A stretch of 20,970 bases of DNA from Candidatus Pacearchaeota archaeon (lineage in GTDB: Archaea > Nanobdellota > Nanobdellia > Pacearchaeales > GW2011-AR1). The position numbers and the translations under genes were made by a program. The notes below the pieces were generated by a model. That model saw only the letters and a program-made list of their open reading frames with translations, did not search any database and had not been told where the DNA came from. The stretch is from contig JAFCDH010000003.1 of the NCBI GenBank assembly GCA_017609795.1, positions 1 to 20,970 on the forward strand, written 5' to 3'. The stretch's first letter is position 1; each line of letters starts with the position of its first letter. Of this stretch, positions 7,609 to 14,524 are shown piece after piece.

Positions 7609-7651
7609 ATTTCATCCAAACCTTTAAAACCTAATTTATATTAGCTTATAT

Positions 7652-8095
7652 ATGAAAAAAAAGAAGAGTTTTAAAATAAAAGTTCTAACACAAAAAAGGA
7701 CTGTTAGACAATACCCAAAATTTATTCTTACTGGAATAATTGGGGTTATAGTTAATCTTTCAATTTTATATACTTTAACAGAATTATTTAATGTTTATTA
7801 TCTTATTTCTGCTATTATTGCAGCAGTTATCTCTGCTACTTGTAATTTTATGATAAACAAAACTTGGACTTTTAAAGAAGATATTGGAGAAAGGTTTTGG
7901 CAAAAATATTTGAAATTTGGAATTGTTTGGTTTACTGTTATATTAATTAGTCTTGGGATATTATATTTATTAACAGAATATTTACATTTGTATTATTTAG
8001 TTTCTCAATTTATTGCTCTTACAGTTGTTGGATTTATTAGTTTTTTAGCTCATAAAATCTGGGTTTTTGAGAAATATAGATTAGGCAAGAAGTAA
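7652..8095 (+). CDS. GtrA-like four-pass membrane protein
   Basis: This 147-aa protein has a basic N-terminus (KKKKSFKIKVLTQKRTVRQ) and four predicted membrane spans at about residues 23-43, 47-66, 88-108 and 112-134. FILTGIIGVIVNLSILY, CNFMINKTWTF and the repeated-half pattern FLAHKIWVFEKY match the GtrA family (PF04138). Its members work in the membrane with polyprenyl-phosphate-linked sugars, often with a glycosyltransferase. No glycosyltransferase lies next to it here. The last 15 nt overlap the 3' end of the convergent methylthiotransferase gene. Confidence 0.88.
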   Translation: MKKKKSFKIKVLTQKRTVRQYPKFILTGIIGVIVNLSILYTLTELFNVYYLISAIIAAVISATCNFMINKTWTFKEDIGERFWQKYLKFGIVWFTVILISLGILYLLTEYLHLYYLVSQFIALTVVGFISFLAHKIWVFEKYRLGKK

Positions 8096-9421
8096 GTTTT
8101 TAATTTCACCAACAACATGATGCACACCAATTTGTTTTATTTTAACTTTGATGTTTTTTCCTAAAAGATTCTCTTTTGTGTTAATTAAAATTATATTATA
8201 ATTATCATCTCTTGCTTCATAAAGATTTTCATCAAGTTTTTTATTTATGAAAACTTTTATTGTTTTATTTAAGAATTTCTGTTTATTTTCTAATGCTGTT
8301 TGTCTGTGTAATTGCATTAATTCTGAAGTTCTTTTTTTGATGGTAGATATTGGAATTGGTTTTAATCTTTCTTGTTTTAGCTGATTATAAAGAGCAGTCC
8401 CTTTATGTATTGATATCTTTGATAAATTAAAAATATCTGGTTTATATTTTTTAATGAAATCAAGGTTTTTCTTATGATCTAATTGTGTTTCTGTTGGATA
8501 ACCTACAATTATATCTGTTGCTATTGTAATATTTGGAATTTCTTGTTTGAATTTTTCTATGATCTCTTGTGCTTGCTCAATTTTATAAAATCTATTCATA
8601 TGTTTGAGAACTTTGTTTGAGGCAGATTGTATTGGAATATGAAGAAATTTGTAGATTTTTGGATGTTTGTAAATCTGAATAAGTTGATCTGTAATTGGAT
8701 AGATGTTATTAGGGTCCACCATTCCTAACCTAAGTTTAAATTTGTGTTTTAAACTTAGGATTTTGTTTAATAATTCTGGTAATTCTTGGTTTTTGTTTTT
8801 TCTATCCATTTCATAATTAGCATTATCTTGAGATGTGAGCCAGATTTCTTTTGCTCCTGATTTTAAATCAGATTCTATTGATTTTAGAATTTTATCTTGT
8901 GAATATGAGAAAAGTTTTCCTTTTGCAAGTCTTGTCTTACAAAAACTGCAATTTCCTAAACAACCTTCTGATATCTGACAAATACTTATTAGTTTATTAT
9001 TTGGGATTTTTGGTAGTAATAATTTGTTTTCTTTTTGATAATCTAAAAATTTATTTTGTTTTTGCTGTGTTAAACTATTTTCATTATAGTTTTTTATTAA
9101 ATTAATAATATCCTTAAAATGGTGTGTTCCAAGAAGAATTGTATTTTGATTTAATTTTTTAATTTGTTTTGCATCTGTCTCAGGCATACATCCTGTAATT
9201 ATGATTAACTTATTTTTTTCTTTTTGTAAGTCTTGAATTTTTCTTTTTATTTTATTTTCTGTTTTTTGTTTAACCACACAAGTATTAAGAATAATTATGT
9301 CTGCAATATCTTGATTATTTGTAATTTGATAACCTGCTTGAGTTAAAATTCCTTTTAAAATTTCTGAGTTGTTTTGGTTTGCTGTGCAACCAAATGTTTG
9401 GAGATTTATGTAGGATTGCAT
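8081..9421 (-). CDS. Radical-SAM tRNA methylthiotransferase (MtaB/CDKAL1 type)
   Basis: This 446-aa enzyme of the MiaB/RimO superfamily most likely converts t6A37 to ms2t6A37 in tRNAs reading ANN codons. The archaeal/eukaryotic CDKAL1-like group fits best. The N-terminal UPF0004 domain has the three cluster cysteines C12 (QTFGCTANQNNSE), C48 (LNTCVV) and C78 (TGCMPE). The radical-SAM CxxxCxxC motif is C154-C158-C161 (EGCLGNCSFCKTR). FLHIPIQSASNKVLKHMNR and IATDIIVGYPTET are family signatures. A C-terminal TRAM domain (about residues 380-446) binds tRNA. The start at 9421 faces the gene at 9477 across a 55-nt divergent promoter region. Confidence 0.92.
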   Translation of the reverse strand: MQSYINLQTFGCTANQNNSEILKGILTQAGYQITNNQDIADIIILNTCVVKQKTENKIKRKIQDLQKEKNKLIIITGCMPETDAKQIKKLNQNTILLGTHHFKDIINLIKNYNENSLTQQKQNKFLDYQKENKLLLPKIPNNKLISICQISEGCLGNCSFCKTRLAKGKLFSYSQDKILKSIESDLKSGAKEIWLTSQDNANYEMDRKNKNQELPELLNKILSLKHKFKLRLGMVDPNNIYPITDQLIQIYKHPKIYKFLHIPIQSASNKVLKHMNRFYKIEQAQEIIEKFKQEIPNITIATDIIVGYPTETQLDHKKNLDFIKKYKPDIFNLSKISIHKGTALYNQLKQERLKPIPISTIKKRTSELMQLHRQTALENKQKFLNKTIKVFINKKLDENLYEARDDNYNIILINTKENLLGKNIKVKIKQIGVHHVVGEIKNLLLA

Positions 9422-9476
9422 ATTCTATAGTCTCTTTTATAATAATCTATTTAAATGTGTTTTGATTTTATAAGAA

Positions 9477-9959
9477 ATGAAAAATTGTATTAGTGGACCT
9501 CCAATGACTAAAGAAAGATTTATGTGGACTCAATTTTCTTCAAGTCTTCTTATCTCTTTAAATGATTCTAGAAAAGGAAACCAAATTAATGATAATGAAA
9601 AAATTGAGAAATTTTTAAATTGTTTGGAAAATCTTAATGAAACTAGGACAGTTTATGAACATCCTCTTAAAGAAAGTCATACATGTAATCCTGAAATTAC
9701 TTACCTTGATATTCATTCAAAACTTGCAAAATATCTCGCTGATGAAAATAATCTTCCTTCTGATGATAAGCATAGGAAAGTTCGGCACTGGGAATCTAAA
9801 GAACTTAGTAAATTATTAGGAGATTTAAAAAATTGTTGTAGGAATATTTTAGAGGAACCAGAAAAAAGGCAAATATTTGGGCATGAAGCACAAGTTTTTG
9901 AAGAAGTATGTAGATATTTTAAAGCACATCCTTATTCTGAAAATAGACTTAGGTTTTGA
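9477..9959 (+). CDS. Hypothetical protein, 160 aa
   Basis: This soluble protein is not recognised. It has no signal peptide or membrane span and looks mostly helical. It contains five cysteines (at about 4, 48, 69, 119-120 and 145) but no regular CxxC pairs, and several His/Trp/Glu-rich stretches (KHRKVRHWESKEL, GHEAQVFEEVCRYF). A TATA-like CTATTTAAATG centred about 26 nt before the ATG indicates a leaderless mRNA divergent from the methylthiotransferase. An 18-nt copy of the argS 3' end sits just after its stop. Confidence 0.65.
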   Translation: MKNCISGPPMTKERFMWTQFSSSLLISLNDSRKGNQINDNEKIEKFLNCLENLNETRTVYEHPLKESHTCNPEITYLDIHSKLAKYLADENNLPSDDKHRKVRHWESKELSKLLGDLKNCCRNILEEPEKRQIFGHEAQVFEEVCRYFKAHPYSENRLRF

Positions 9960-9973
9960 TATATTTTGCTGTT

Positions 9974-9991
9974 TTCACATCTCTTCCATGA
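9974..9991. repeat. 18-bp direct repeat, left copy (matches argS 3' end)
   Basis: TTCACATCTCTTCCATGA here is identical to 10695-10712, the last codons and stop of argS read on the minus strand. The two copies bracket the AbrB-like and RelE-like genes. They may be a target duplication or an attachment site. Confidence 0.6.
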
Positions 9992-10038
9992 TAGGTATAG
10001 AAAGTGATGTAGTTGGTGAATATTAATATAACCAAAAA

Positions 10039-10062
10039 CTTTATAAGTAAGAGTATCTTACT
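10039..10062 (+). promoter_or_regulatory. Promoter and operator of the AbrB-like gene
   Basis: ACTTTATAAG gives a TATA box about 30 nt before the ATG at 10072. AGTAAG (10046-10051) and CTTACT (10057-10062) form a 6-bp inverted repeat immediately downstream, followed by another CTTAC at 10065-10069. This is a likely site for autorepression by the AbrB-like protein. Confidence 0.5.
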
Positions 10063-10071
10063 TTCTTACAT

Positions 10072-10278
10072 ATGGAAATAACTAAAATAAGCTCAAAAGG
10101 GCAAGTAGTAATTCCCTCTAAAATAAGAATAAAATTAGAGATAGAAGAAGGATCTGTTTTAGGAGTAGAACAAATGAAAGATATGATAATCTTAAAGAAA
10201 ATAGACTTAGATTTAGTAAAACAATTCAAAAATAGTTTAGCAGATGTTAAAGCAGGAAAAATAAAAAGGGTTGCTTAA
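10072..10278 (+). CDS. AbrB/MazE/SpoVT-family DNA-binding protein, probable antitoxin
   Basis: The 68-aa protein begins MEITKISSKGQVVIPSKIR, the diagnostic swapped-hairpin AbrB strand and loop, followed by VLGVEQMKDMIILKKID. The C-terminal 25 residues form a charged helix that in related antitoxins binds the toxin. A leaderless promoter with inverted GTAAG/CTTAC repeats precedes it. Its stop is 14 nt from the stop of the convergent RelE-like gene. In archaea AbrB-type proteins often partner RelE toxins, but usually in one operon, so the pairing here is inferred from proximity. Confidence 0.82.
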   Translation: MEITKISSKGQVVIPSKIRIKLEIEEGSVLGVEQMKDMIILKKIDLDLVKQFKNSLADVKAGKIKRVA

Positions 10279-10292
10279 ATCATTAAAACATA

Positions 10293-10616
10293 TTACTCTT
10301 TTTCTTGTTCAAGAATCTTTTTTAAATATTCTCTAAATTCAGGAAAGGATTTAACAATTTCATTGATTGTATCTTGTTGTAGTTTTTTTCCTCCAAAAGC
10401 AACAACCAAAACAGCATTTAAATCATCATAAACCAAATAATAAACTCTTTTTTCTCTTATCCTCTTTTCCCTAAAAAATCTATATCTTACACTATCTCCA
10501 ACATAAGGATTATTTTTTAATTGTAAAAATATTTTCTGTAATATCTCCCTTTCAGATTTAGAAATCTTTTCCATCTCTTTTTCAAAACTTTCAGTAATAT
10601 AAACAGCATAAGTCAT
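10293..10616 (-). CDS. RelE/ParE-family toxin-like protein
   Basis: This 107-aa protein begins MTYAVYITESFEKEMEKI, the first strand and helix of the RelE fold. It continues with a basic segment (RYRFFREKRIREKRVYYLVYDD, residues about 44-65) and LVVAFGGKKLQQDTINEI. RelE toxins cleave mRNA in the ribosomal A site, and ParE relatives attack gyrase. The clustered Arg/Lys residues favour RNA cleavage. It lies downstream of argS with about 80 nt between. A TATA-like TTTAAATAA just past the argS stop (around 10682-10690) could drive it with a leader of about 40 nt. It converges on the AbrB-like gene. Confidence 0.78.
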   Translation of the reverse strand: MTYAVYITESFEKEMEKISKSEREILQKIFLQLKNNPYVGDSVRYRFFREKRIREKRVYYLVYDDLNAVLVVAFGGKKLQQDTINEIVKSFPEFREYLKKILEQEKE

Positions 10617-10694
10617 AATGATCTTAAGAAATATCAGTTTTTAGTTTTTTCGTTCCTTTAACTTCTCCAACAATAAAAAAGAATTATTTAAATC

Positions 10695-10712
10695 TTCACA
10701 TCTCTTCCATGA
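10695..10712. repeat. 18-bp direct repeat, right copy (argS 3' end)
   Basis: TTCACATCTCTTCCATGA covers the final argS codons (MEEM and stop on the minus strand). It is identical to 9974-9991 on the other side of the AbrB/RelE-like pair. Confidence 0.6.
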
Positions 10713-12378
10713 CTTCAATACCCAATAAATGCAAGGCATTATGCAAAGTTGTTCTAAAAGCATCAACAAGCCTTAATCTAAAGCCTTCAGATTTATCTCC
10801 AATAACTCTGCAAGATTGATAAAATTCATTAAAAGCTTTTGCAAGTTCATGTGAGTAAGTTGCTATCAAAGCAGGATTCATTTGTTTTCCTGCGTCTTGC
10901 ACAGTTTGTGGGAAATTTGAAATTAATTTTATTAATTCAATTTCTTGTTTAGTTAATTTGTTTTTTTTAGATTTGATTTTATTAAAGTTTTTTGATTTTT
11001 TTATTATAGATGATGCTCTTGCATAACTATATTGTAAATAAGGGCCTGTGTTTCCCTCAAAACTTAATGCTTGCTCCCATGAAAACTGGACATCTTTTAC
11101 AGGTTCATTTTTAAGAATTATATATTTTATAGCTCCTACCCCTACTTTTTCTGGAGAGCCCTTAGTTTTTCTCTTTTTTATTTCTTGTTTTGCTTTTTCA
11201 ATTGTCTTTTCTAAAACTTGTTTTAAAAGAATTATGTTTCCTTTTCTTGTTGCTATAATTTCTTTTCCAAATTTAACTGTTCCAAAAGGTAGATGAATCA
11301 TATTATCTGCAAATGCATATCCCATTAGTTTTAGAGTTGCAAACAAACTTTCAAAATGCTGTTTTTGTCTAAAATCAGTTATATAAATCATTTTTTCAAA
11401 ATTATATTTTTTAGCTCTTTCAATAGCTGCACCTAAATCATAAGTAATATAAGAAGCTGTTTCATTTGAACGAAGTATGTATTTTTTTTGTTTATTTAGC
11501 TCAACATAAACTGCACCATCTTCTTCTTTTTTAGCAATTCCTTTTTCTAAAGCATTAATGATTACTTGTTTTCCTTTATCTCCAAATTGGCTTTGTCCAA
11601 CTGTTTCATGAAAATCTATCTTAAGCATATCATAAACTTTATCAAAACCTTTTCCAGAAGCTTTTTGAATTTCATTCCAGATTTTATGTGTTTTTTTATT
11701 TCCTAATTCAAGAAGTTTAAGCTTTTCTTTTGCCTTGGTTGTCCACTTATCTTCTTGAAATTCTTCTTCTAATCCTTCCCTTATTTTAGTCTTTTCTTTT
11801 CCACAAAACTTAATATAAAGACGAAGAAGTTCTGCTATAGGATCTTTTTTTAAAGCTTGTTTATTTGACCATAATTCATAAGCAACAATTAGTTTTCCAA
11901 TATGTAAACCTACATCTCCTAAATAATTAATGCCAATTGTATTATATCCTAAAAATTCATAAATTCTCATTAAAGAGTCTCCTAAAATAGTTGAGCGAAT
12001 ATGTCCTATATGCATTGGTTTTCCTATGTTTGGAGCAGAAAAATCAATTGCTATTTTCTTTTTTTTACCTAAATTTGTTTTTCCAAAATTTGCATTTATT
12101 TTAAGAATTTCTTGTGCTAATTTATTTTTATTAATAAAGAAATTAATATATCCTGCTTTTGACTCAATTTTGTCTATAATTTTTGTTGGTTTGATTTGTT
12201 TTGCTAGTTTTTCAGCTATTTGATTTGGAGATTTTTTATGCTTTTTAGATAAAACAAAGCATGGAAAAGCATAATCTCCAAATTCTGAGATTTGGGGTAT
12301 TTCAATTAAATTAGAGATTTTTTCTGGTTTTAATTTAATTTGCTTAGAAAGCAAATTAATTATTTCTTTTTTGAACAT
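10696..12378 (-). CDS. argS: Arginyl-tRNA synthetase
   Basis: This is a class Ia synthetase that charges tRNA-Arg. The 560-aa protein has the N-terminal Add-1 domain (residues 1-100, with the ISEFGDYAFPCF signature), which contacts the tRNA D-loop. The HIGH motif follows at residues 123-126 (SAPNIGKPMHIGHIRST), then GINYLGDVGLHIGKL. As in many ArgRS enzymes there is no strict KMSKS, and the equivalent loop reads GKEIIATRKGN. The C-terminal helical DALR-type anticodon-binding domain carries NTGPYLQYSYARASSI and ends LHLLGIEVMEEM. The start at 12378 is divergent from an unknown gene. The 3' end includes the 18-bp direct repeat. Confidence 0.96.
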   Translation of the reverse strand: MFKKEIINLLSKQIKLKPEKISNLIEIPQISEFGDYAFPCFVLSKKHKKSPNQIAEKLAKQIKPTKIIDKIESKAGYINFFINKNKLAQEILKINANFGKTNLGKKKKIAIDFSAPNIGKPMHIGHIRSTILGDSLMRIYEFLGYNTIGINYLGDVGLHIGKLIVAYELWSNKQALKKDPIAELLRLYIKFCGKEKTKIREGLEEEFQEDKWTTKAKEKLKLLELGNKKTHKIWNEIQKASGKGFDKVYDMLKIDFHETVGQSQFGDKGKQVIINALEKGIAKKEEDGAVYVELNKQKKYILRSNETASYITYDLGAAIERAKKYNFEKMIYITDFRQKQHFESLFATLKLMGYAFADNMIHLPFGTVKFGKEIIATRKGNIILLKQVLEKTIEKAKQEIKKRKTKGSPEKVGVGAIKYIILKNEPVKDVQFSWEQALSFEGNTGPYLQYSYARASSIIKKSKNFNKIKSKKNKLTKQEIELIKLISNFPQTVQDAGKQMNPALIATYSHELAKAFNEFYQSCRVIGDKSEGFRLRLVDAFRTTLHNALHLLGIEVMEEM

Positions 12379-12475
12379 GATTATGATAGGTTGATGGTGT
12401 TTTTAATGTTTATGATTGATTATATTTCAAACTAATAATGCTTATAAATCTTGTTTTATGTTTAAAAATATTAAA

Positions 12476-12757
12476 ATGGTAGTAACTCCTATAGAATCAA
12501 TTTGTGGTGGAAGAGGTTCTAATTCTGCATTAAGATTAGATAATAAATTAAATGCATATGAAACAGAAATTGATAATAAGCTTCTTAAAGAATTTAGATC
12601 TCAAAAAAAAATAAGATATACTTTTCCTAAATTAGAAAAAAAAATTGTTGTTAAAATCTTAAGACTTAAATATCAGGATTTGTATGATATTGAACAGATA
12701 GAGCCTGATGATAAAAGATATGGGATTACTTTAATATTTTCAGAAAAAAATTCTTAA
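12476..12757 (+). CDS. Hypothetical protein, 93 aa
   Basis: This small basic protein is not recognised. It begins MVVTPIESICGGRGSNSALRLD and continues with a charged helix (LLKEFRSQKKIRYTF) and strand-rich C-terminal half. I chose the ATG at 12476 because the TATA box CTTATAAATC (12441-12450) lies at leaderless distance from it. An in-frame ATG at 12458 would be too close to that box, and a TTG at 12416 lies upstream of it. The stop overlaps the stop of the minus-strand zinc-ribbon gene by a few bases. Confidence 0.6.
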   Translation: MVVTPIESICGGRGSNSALRLDNKLNAYETEIDNKLLKEFRSQKKIRYTFPKLEKKIVVKILRLKYQDLYDIEQIEPDDKRYGITLIFSEKNS

Positions 12758-12921
12758 ACCCCTTTTATTTTAGCTTTTTCAATCCAGTCTTTTTGTTTTT
12801 GACAATCATAGCAAATATAAATTAAATGGTTTTTCTTATTCTTTACTTTAAGCATTGTTCCTTTTAGTTTTCCATGTTCTTCTTCTATATTATGATTACA
12901 AATAACACATTTTTTTGGCAT
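12754..12921 (-). CDS. Zinc-ribbon microprotein, 55 aa
   Basis: Reading the minus strand from the ATG at 12921 gives a 55-aa protein starting MPKKCVICNHNIEEEHGKLK. Two CxxC knuckles, C5-V-I-C8 and C37-Y-D-C40, are spaced as in a treble-clef or zinc-ribbon fold. Between them is a basic KVKNKKNHLIYI strand, and the end is a lysine-rich helix (QKQKDWIEKAKIKG). Small zinc ribbons of this kind usually bind RNA, DNA or a protein partner, but the target is unknown. The four regularly placed cysteines make chance coding unlikely. It meets the plus-strand gene tail to tail with a 4-nt overlap. Confidence 0.75.
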   Translation of the reverse strand: MPKKCVICNHNIEEEHGKLKGTMLKVKNKKNHLIYICYDCQKQKDWIEKAKIKGV

Positions 12922-12948
12922 GGTTTACACCTTATATTTTATTTTATT

Positions 12949-13033
12949 CTGGAATTCCTATGAATAATCAAACTTTATAATTGAGTGACTTAATCTTATC
13001 ATCTTCAAAACTCTAAGTTTCATAAGATACTGG
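12949..13033 (+). repeat. Dispersed intergenic repeat, copy R4
   Basis: This copy begins CTGGAATTCCTATGAATAAT, contains CTTAATCTTATCATCTT (identical to copy R1), and ends CATAAGATACTGG. ATCTTAT (12993-12999) and ATAAGAT (13022-13028) pair as the terminal hairpin seen in other copies. Confidence 0.65.
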
Positions 13034-13150
13034 TATTTATTATTATTTCTTACTTAATTAATAGAATAATTTAAGAGATATATATCTTTTGTTTCTTAAA
13101 TATATACTCTAAAATATATATTGTAGTATATATTAGAAGTGCAAAAAAAA

Positions 13151-13243
13151 AGCAAGTTAAAACCGAAGTCAAAACTTGCTACCTACCGAAGTAGGCAATT
13201 TTATAAAGAAATAAGTATATTTAAGGCTTGCGATAGCTTTAAA
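13151..13243 (+). ncRNA. Candidate structured small RNA with three hairpins
   Basis: There are three perfect or near-perfect hairpins in 93 nt. (1) AGCAAGTT/AACTTGCT, 8 bp, with the loop AAAACCGAAGTCAA. (2) CCTAC/GTAGG, 5 bp, with loop CGAA at 13187-13190. (3) TTTAAGGCT/AGCTTTAAA, 9 bp with one G-U pair, 6-nt loop. ACCGAAGT occurs twice, once in each of the first two loops. The 3' strand of hairpin 1 overlaps an alternative extension of hairpin 2 (TTG 13176-13178 with CAA 13196-13198), so the two could switch. No C/D-box signature is evident. Function and transcript ends are unknown. Confidence 0.4.
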
Positions 13244-13297
13244 AATAGAAAAATTAACAGTTAGGTTTTTAAATGTTCTTATATTGAAAAATTATAT

Positions 13298-13381
13298 GCG
13301 AGGGTTCCAGAGTGGTCAAATGGGCAGGACTTAAGATCCTGTGGCTTAGTGCCTTCGTAGGTTCGAATCCTATCCCTCGCA
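13298..13381 (+). tRNA. tRNA-Leu (anticodon UAA)
   Basis: This is a type II tRNA of 84 nt. The acceptor stem GCGAGGG (13298-13304) pairs with CCCTCGC (13374-13380), and the discriminator base is A at 13381. The anticodon stem CAGGA/TCCTG encloses the loop CTTAAGA, giving anticodon TAA (13332-13334), which reads UUA and by wobble UUG. The long variable arm GGC-TTAGT-GCC identifies leucine. The T loop is TTCGAAT. No intron is present, and CCA is not encoded (ATT follows). A TATA box centred near 13270 fits its promoter. Confidence 0.97.
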
Positions 13382-13454
13382 TTTTTATAAAAAAGATTAT
13401 GTTTAATAGGATTCTAAGATAATATTTATAAACAACAAATAATTATGGAATATA

Positions 13455-13649
13455 ATGGAAGATTCAGTATTAAGAAATCAACTTAAAGATTTAATAAAAG
13501 ATATTGGAGGGATAATTCCTCCTGCGCGAACTAATCAAGATTATCTAAATTATTTAAGGGTGTGTATTAAGTATCAAGGATTTGATCTTGAAGCAACAAG
13601 AAGGGAAAAAGAAGTTCTTGAAAAAATACTTAAACTTGGAAATTTTTAA
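13455..13649 (+). CDS. Small helical hypothetical protein, 64 aa
   Basis: This soluble protein is predicted to be almost entirely helical. It has a central GGIIPPARTNQDYLNYLR segment and a charged C-terminal helix (EATRREKEVLEKILKL). I do not recognise it. The TATA box ATATTTATAAAC (around 13421-13432) is at leaderless distance from the ATG. It follows the tRNA-Leu gene by 73 nt. Confidence 0.6.
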   Translation: MEDSVLRNQLKDLIKDIGGIIPPARTNQDYLNYLRVCIKYQGFDLEATRREKEVLEKILKLGNF

Positions 13650-13690
13650 TTTAAAGGTTTTGGAGATTTAAGATTTTTTTGATATTAGAA

Positions 13691-14284
13691 CTATTCATCA
13701 TCTTCTTTTGCTAAAAAAGCCCACCAAGGTTTTTTAACTCTTATTATTTTTCCTGTTTCAGCATTAATTTGACTTTGCACTTGCATTCTTTTTTTAAATA
13801 ACCATAACACTCTTGATTGCTTTTGTGCTTTAACTTCATAAGCTAATTTTATTTCATTATTTTTTCCAACTTCTTTTAGTACAATAGAACAATTATTAGC
13901 TTCTGAGCAGACTTTTAATCTTAATCTTTTTAAAGCAGTTTCAGAAGCAGTATTTGGCATTATTTTTATTTCTGCATTTTTTCCATTACTTAATTTAGTT
14001 TTTAATTTTGTTTTATTTTTTGTTCTTTCTTGAGTGAGATTACATTCACAATCTACACTAACTCCTTCAGATTCTAATTTAAATTTATTTTTTTCTTGTC
14101 TTTGAATTTTTATTTGTTTTCCTTGTTCATTTGTATAAATTCCACTAGCTGGATCTTCAACAAATGCACTGATTTGAGCTTGTGAATTTTGATTTGCTTT
14201 CCCAACACCTTGTGCTTGTGCAAAGGTAAAGCTAATAATAAAAATCCCTACTATTAAAAAGGATAATAATATTCTCTTTTTCAT
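13691..14284 (-). CDS. Secreted protein with signal peptide and C-terminal PWW motif
   Basis: This 197-aa exported protein has a signal peptide at residues 1 to about 25 (basic KKR, then a hydrophobic LLSFLIVGIFIISFTFA core, cleavage probably near AQA-Q). The mature part is strand-rich and basic. A cysteine pair CECN (near residues 79-82) and cysteines in KVCSEANNCSIVL could form disulphides outside the cell. The end INAETGKIIRVKKPWWAFLAKEDDE resembles the closing strand of PepSY-like repeats. From memory, similar PWWxFLA endings occur in DPANN surface proteins. Function is unknown. TTTAAATAAT about 26 nt upstream gives a leaderless promoter. Confidence 0.75.
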   Translation of the reverse strand: MKKRILLSFLIVGIFIISFTFAQAQGVGKANQNSQAQISAFVEDPASGIYTNEQGKQIKIQRQEKNKFKLESEGVSVDCECNLTQERTKNKTKLKTKLSNGKNAEIKIMPNTASETALKRLRLKVCSEANNCSIVLKEVGKNNEIKLAYEVKAQKQSRVLWLFKKRMQVQSQINAETGKIIRVKKPWWAFLAKEDDE

Positions 14285-14361
14285 TTTTTTATTAAATAAA
14301 TAGATTATTTAAAGTTTTTGTGTTTTTTAATTAGAATCTTATATATGAATATTATTTTTAA

Positions 14362-14464
14362 CTGGAATTTTAATGAATAATGCTTTAAGGATGATAAGAT
14401 TAAGATATAAATGATAAGATTAAGGAACTCATTAATTCAGCTTTAAGATTATAGAAATACTAAG
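14362..14464 (-). repeat. Dispersed intergenic repeat, copy R5 with internal duplication
   Basis: Read on the minus strand it matches copy R1 (TTCTATAATCTTAAAGCT, ATGAG, CTTAATCTTATCAT). On the plus strand it starts CTGGAATTTTAATGAATAAT, as copies R4, R6 and R7 do, and ends ATACTAAG. The 14-mer ATGATAAGATTAAG is present twice (14391-14404 and 14411-14424), a 20-nt tandem duplication of the core. Confidence 0.6.
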
Positions 14465-14524
14465 AAAAGATAATAAACCAATCATTACCAAAATCATTAT
14501 AAACATCTTATTTTAAATATTAAA

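Larger units (their letters stand above)
12922..13297. other. Gene-free stretch: repeat, AT-rich inverted repeat, hairpin cluster
   Basis: No convincing coding frame is present in these 376 nt. In order the stretch holds intergenic repeat copy R4 (12949-13033), an AT-rich region with a 10-bp inverted repeat (13099-13108 with 13125-13134, 16-nt loop), three consecutive hairpins (13151-13243, listed separately), and the TATA-like GTTTTTAAATG near 13265-13275. That last element is correctly spaced to drive the tRNA at 13298. Confidence 0.6.

Noticed and set aside
7419..7619. Minus-strand 66-codon frame at the end of the TrmB-family gene
   Set aside because: It overlaps the regulator's coding end and repeat copy R7, and its composition follows those.
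8851..9105. Plus-strand frame over the methylthiotransferase gene
   Set aside because: It is antisense to the radical-SAM cysteine region, which is strongly supported on the minus strand.
9637..9819. Second plus-strand frame inside the 160-aa gene
   Set aside because: The longer frame has a properly spaced promoter and less biased composition. This one is an internal shadow.
12416..12475. TTG start at 12416 giving a 113-aa protein
   Set aside because: The best TATA box (12441-12450) lies downstream of that TTG, so a transcript from it could not include it.
13099..13134. AT-only inverted repeat as a possible replication origin element or terminator
   Set aside because: Alternating AT runs form inverted repeats easily in this composition. 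No origin-recognition boxes or Cdc6 gene are nearby.
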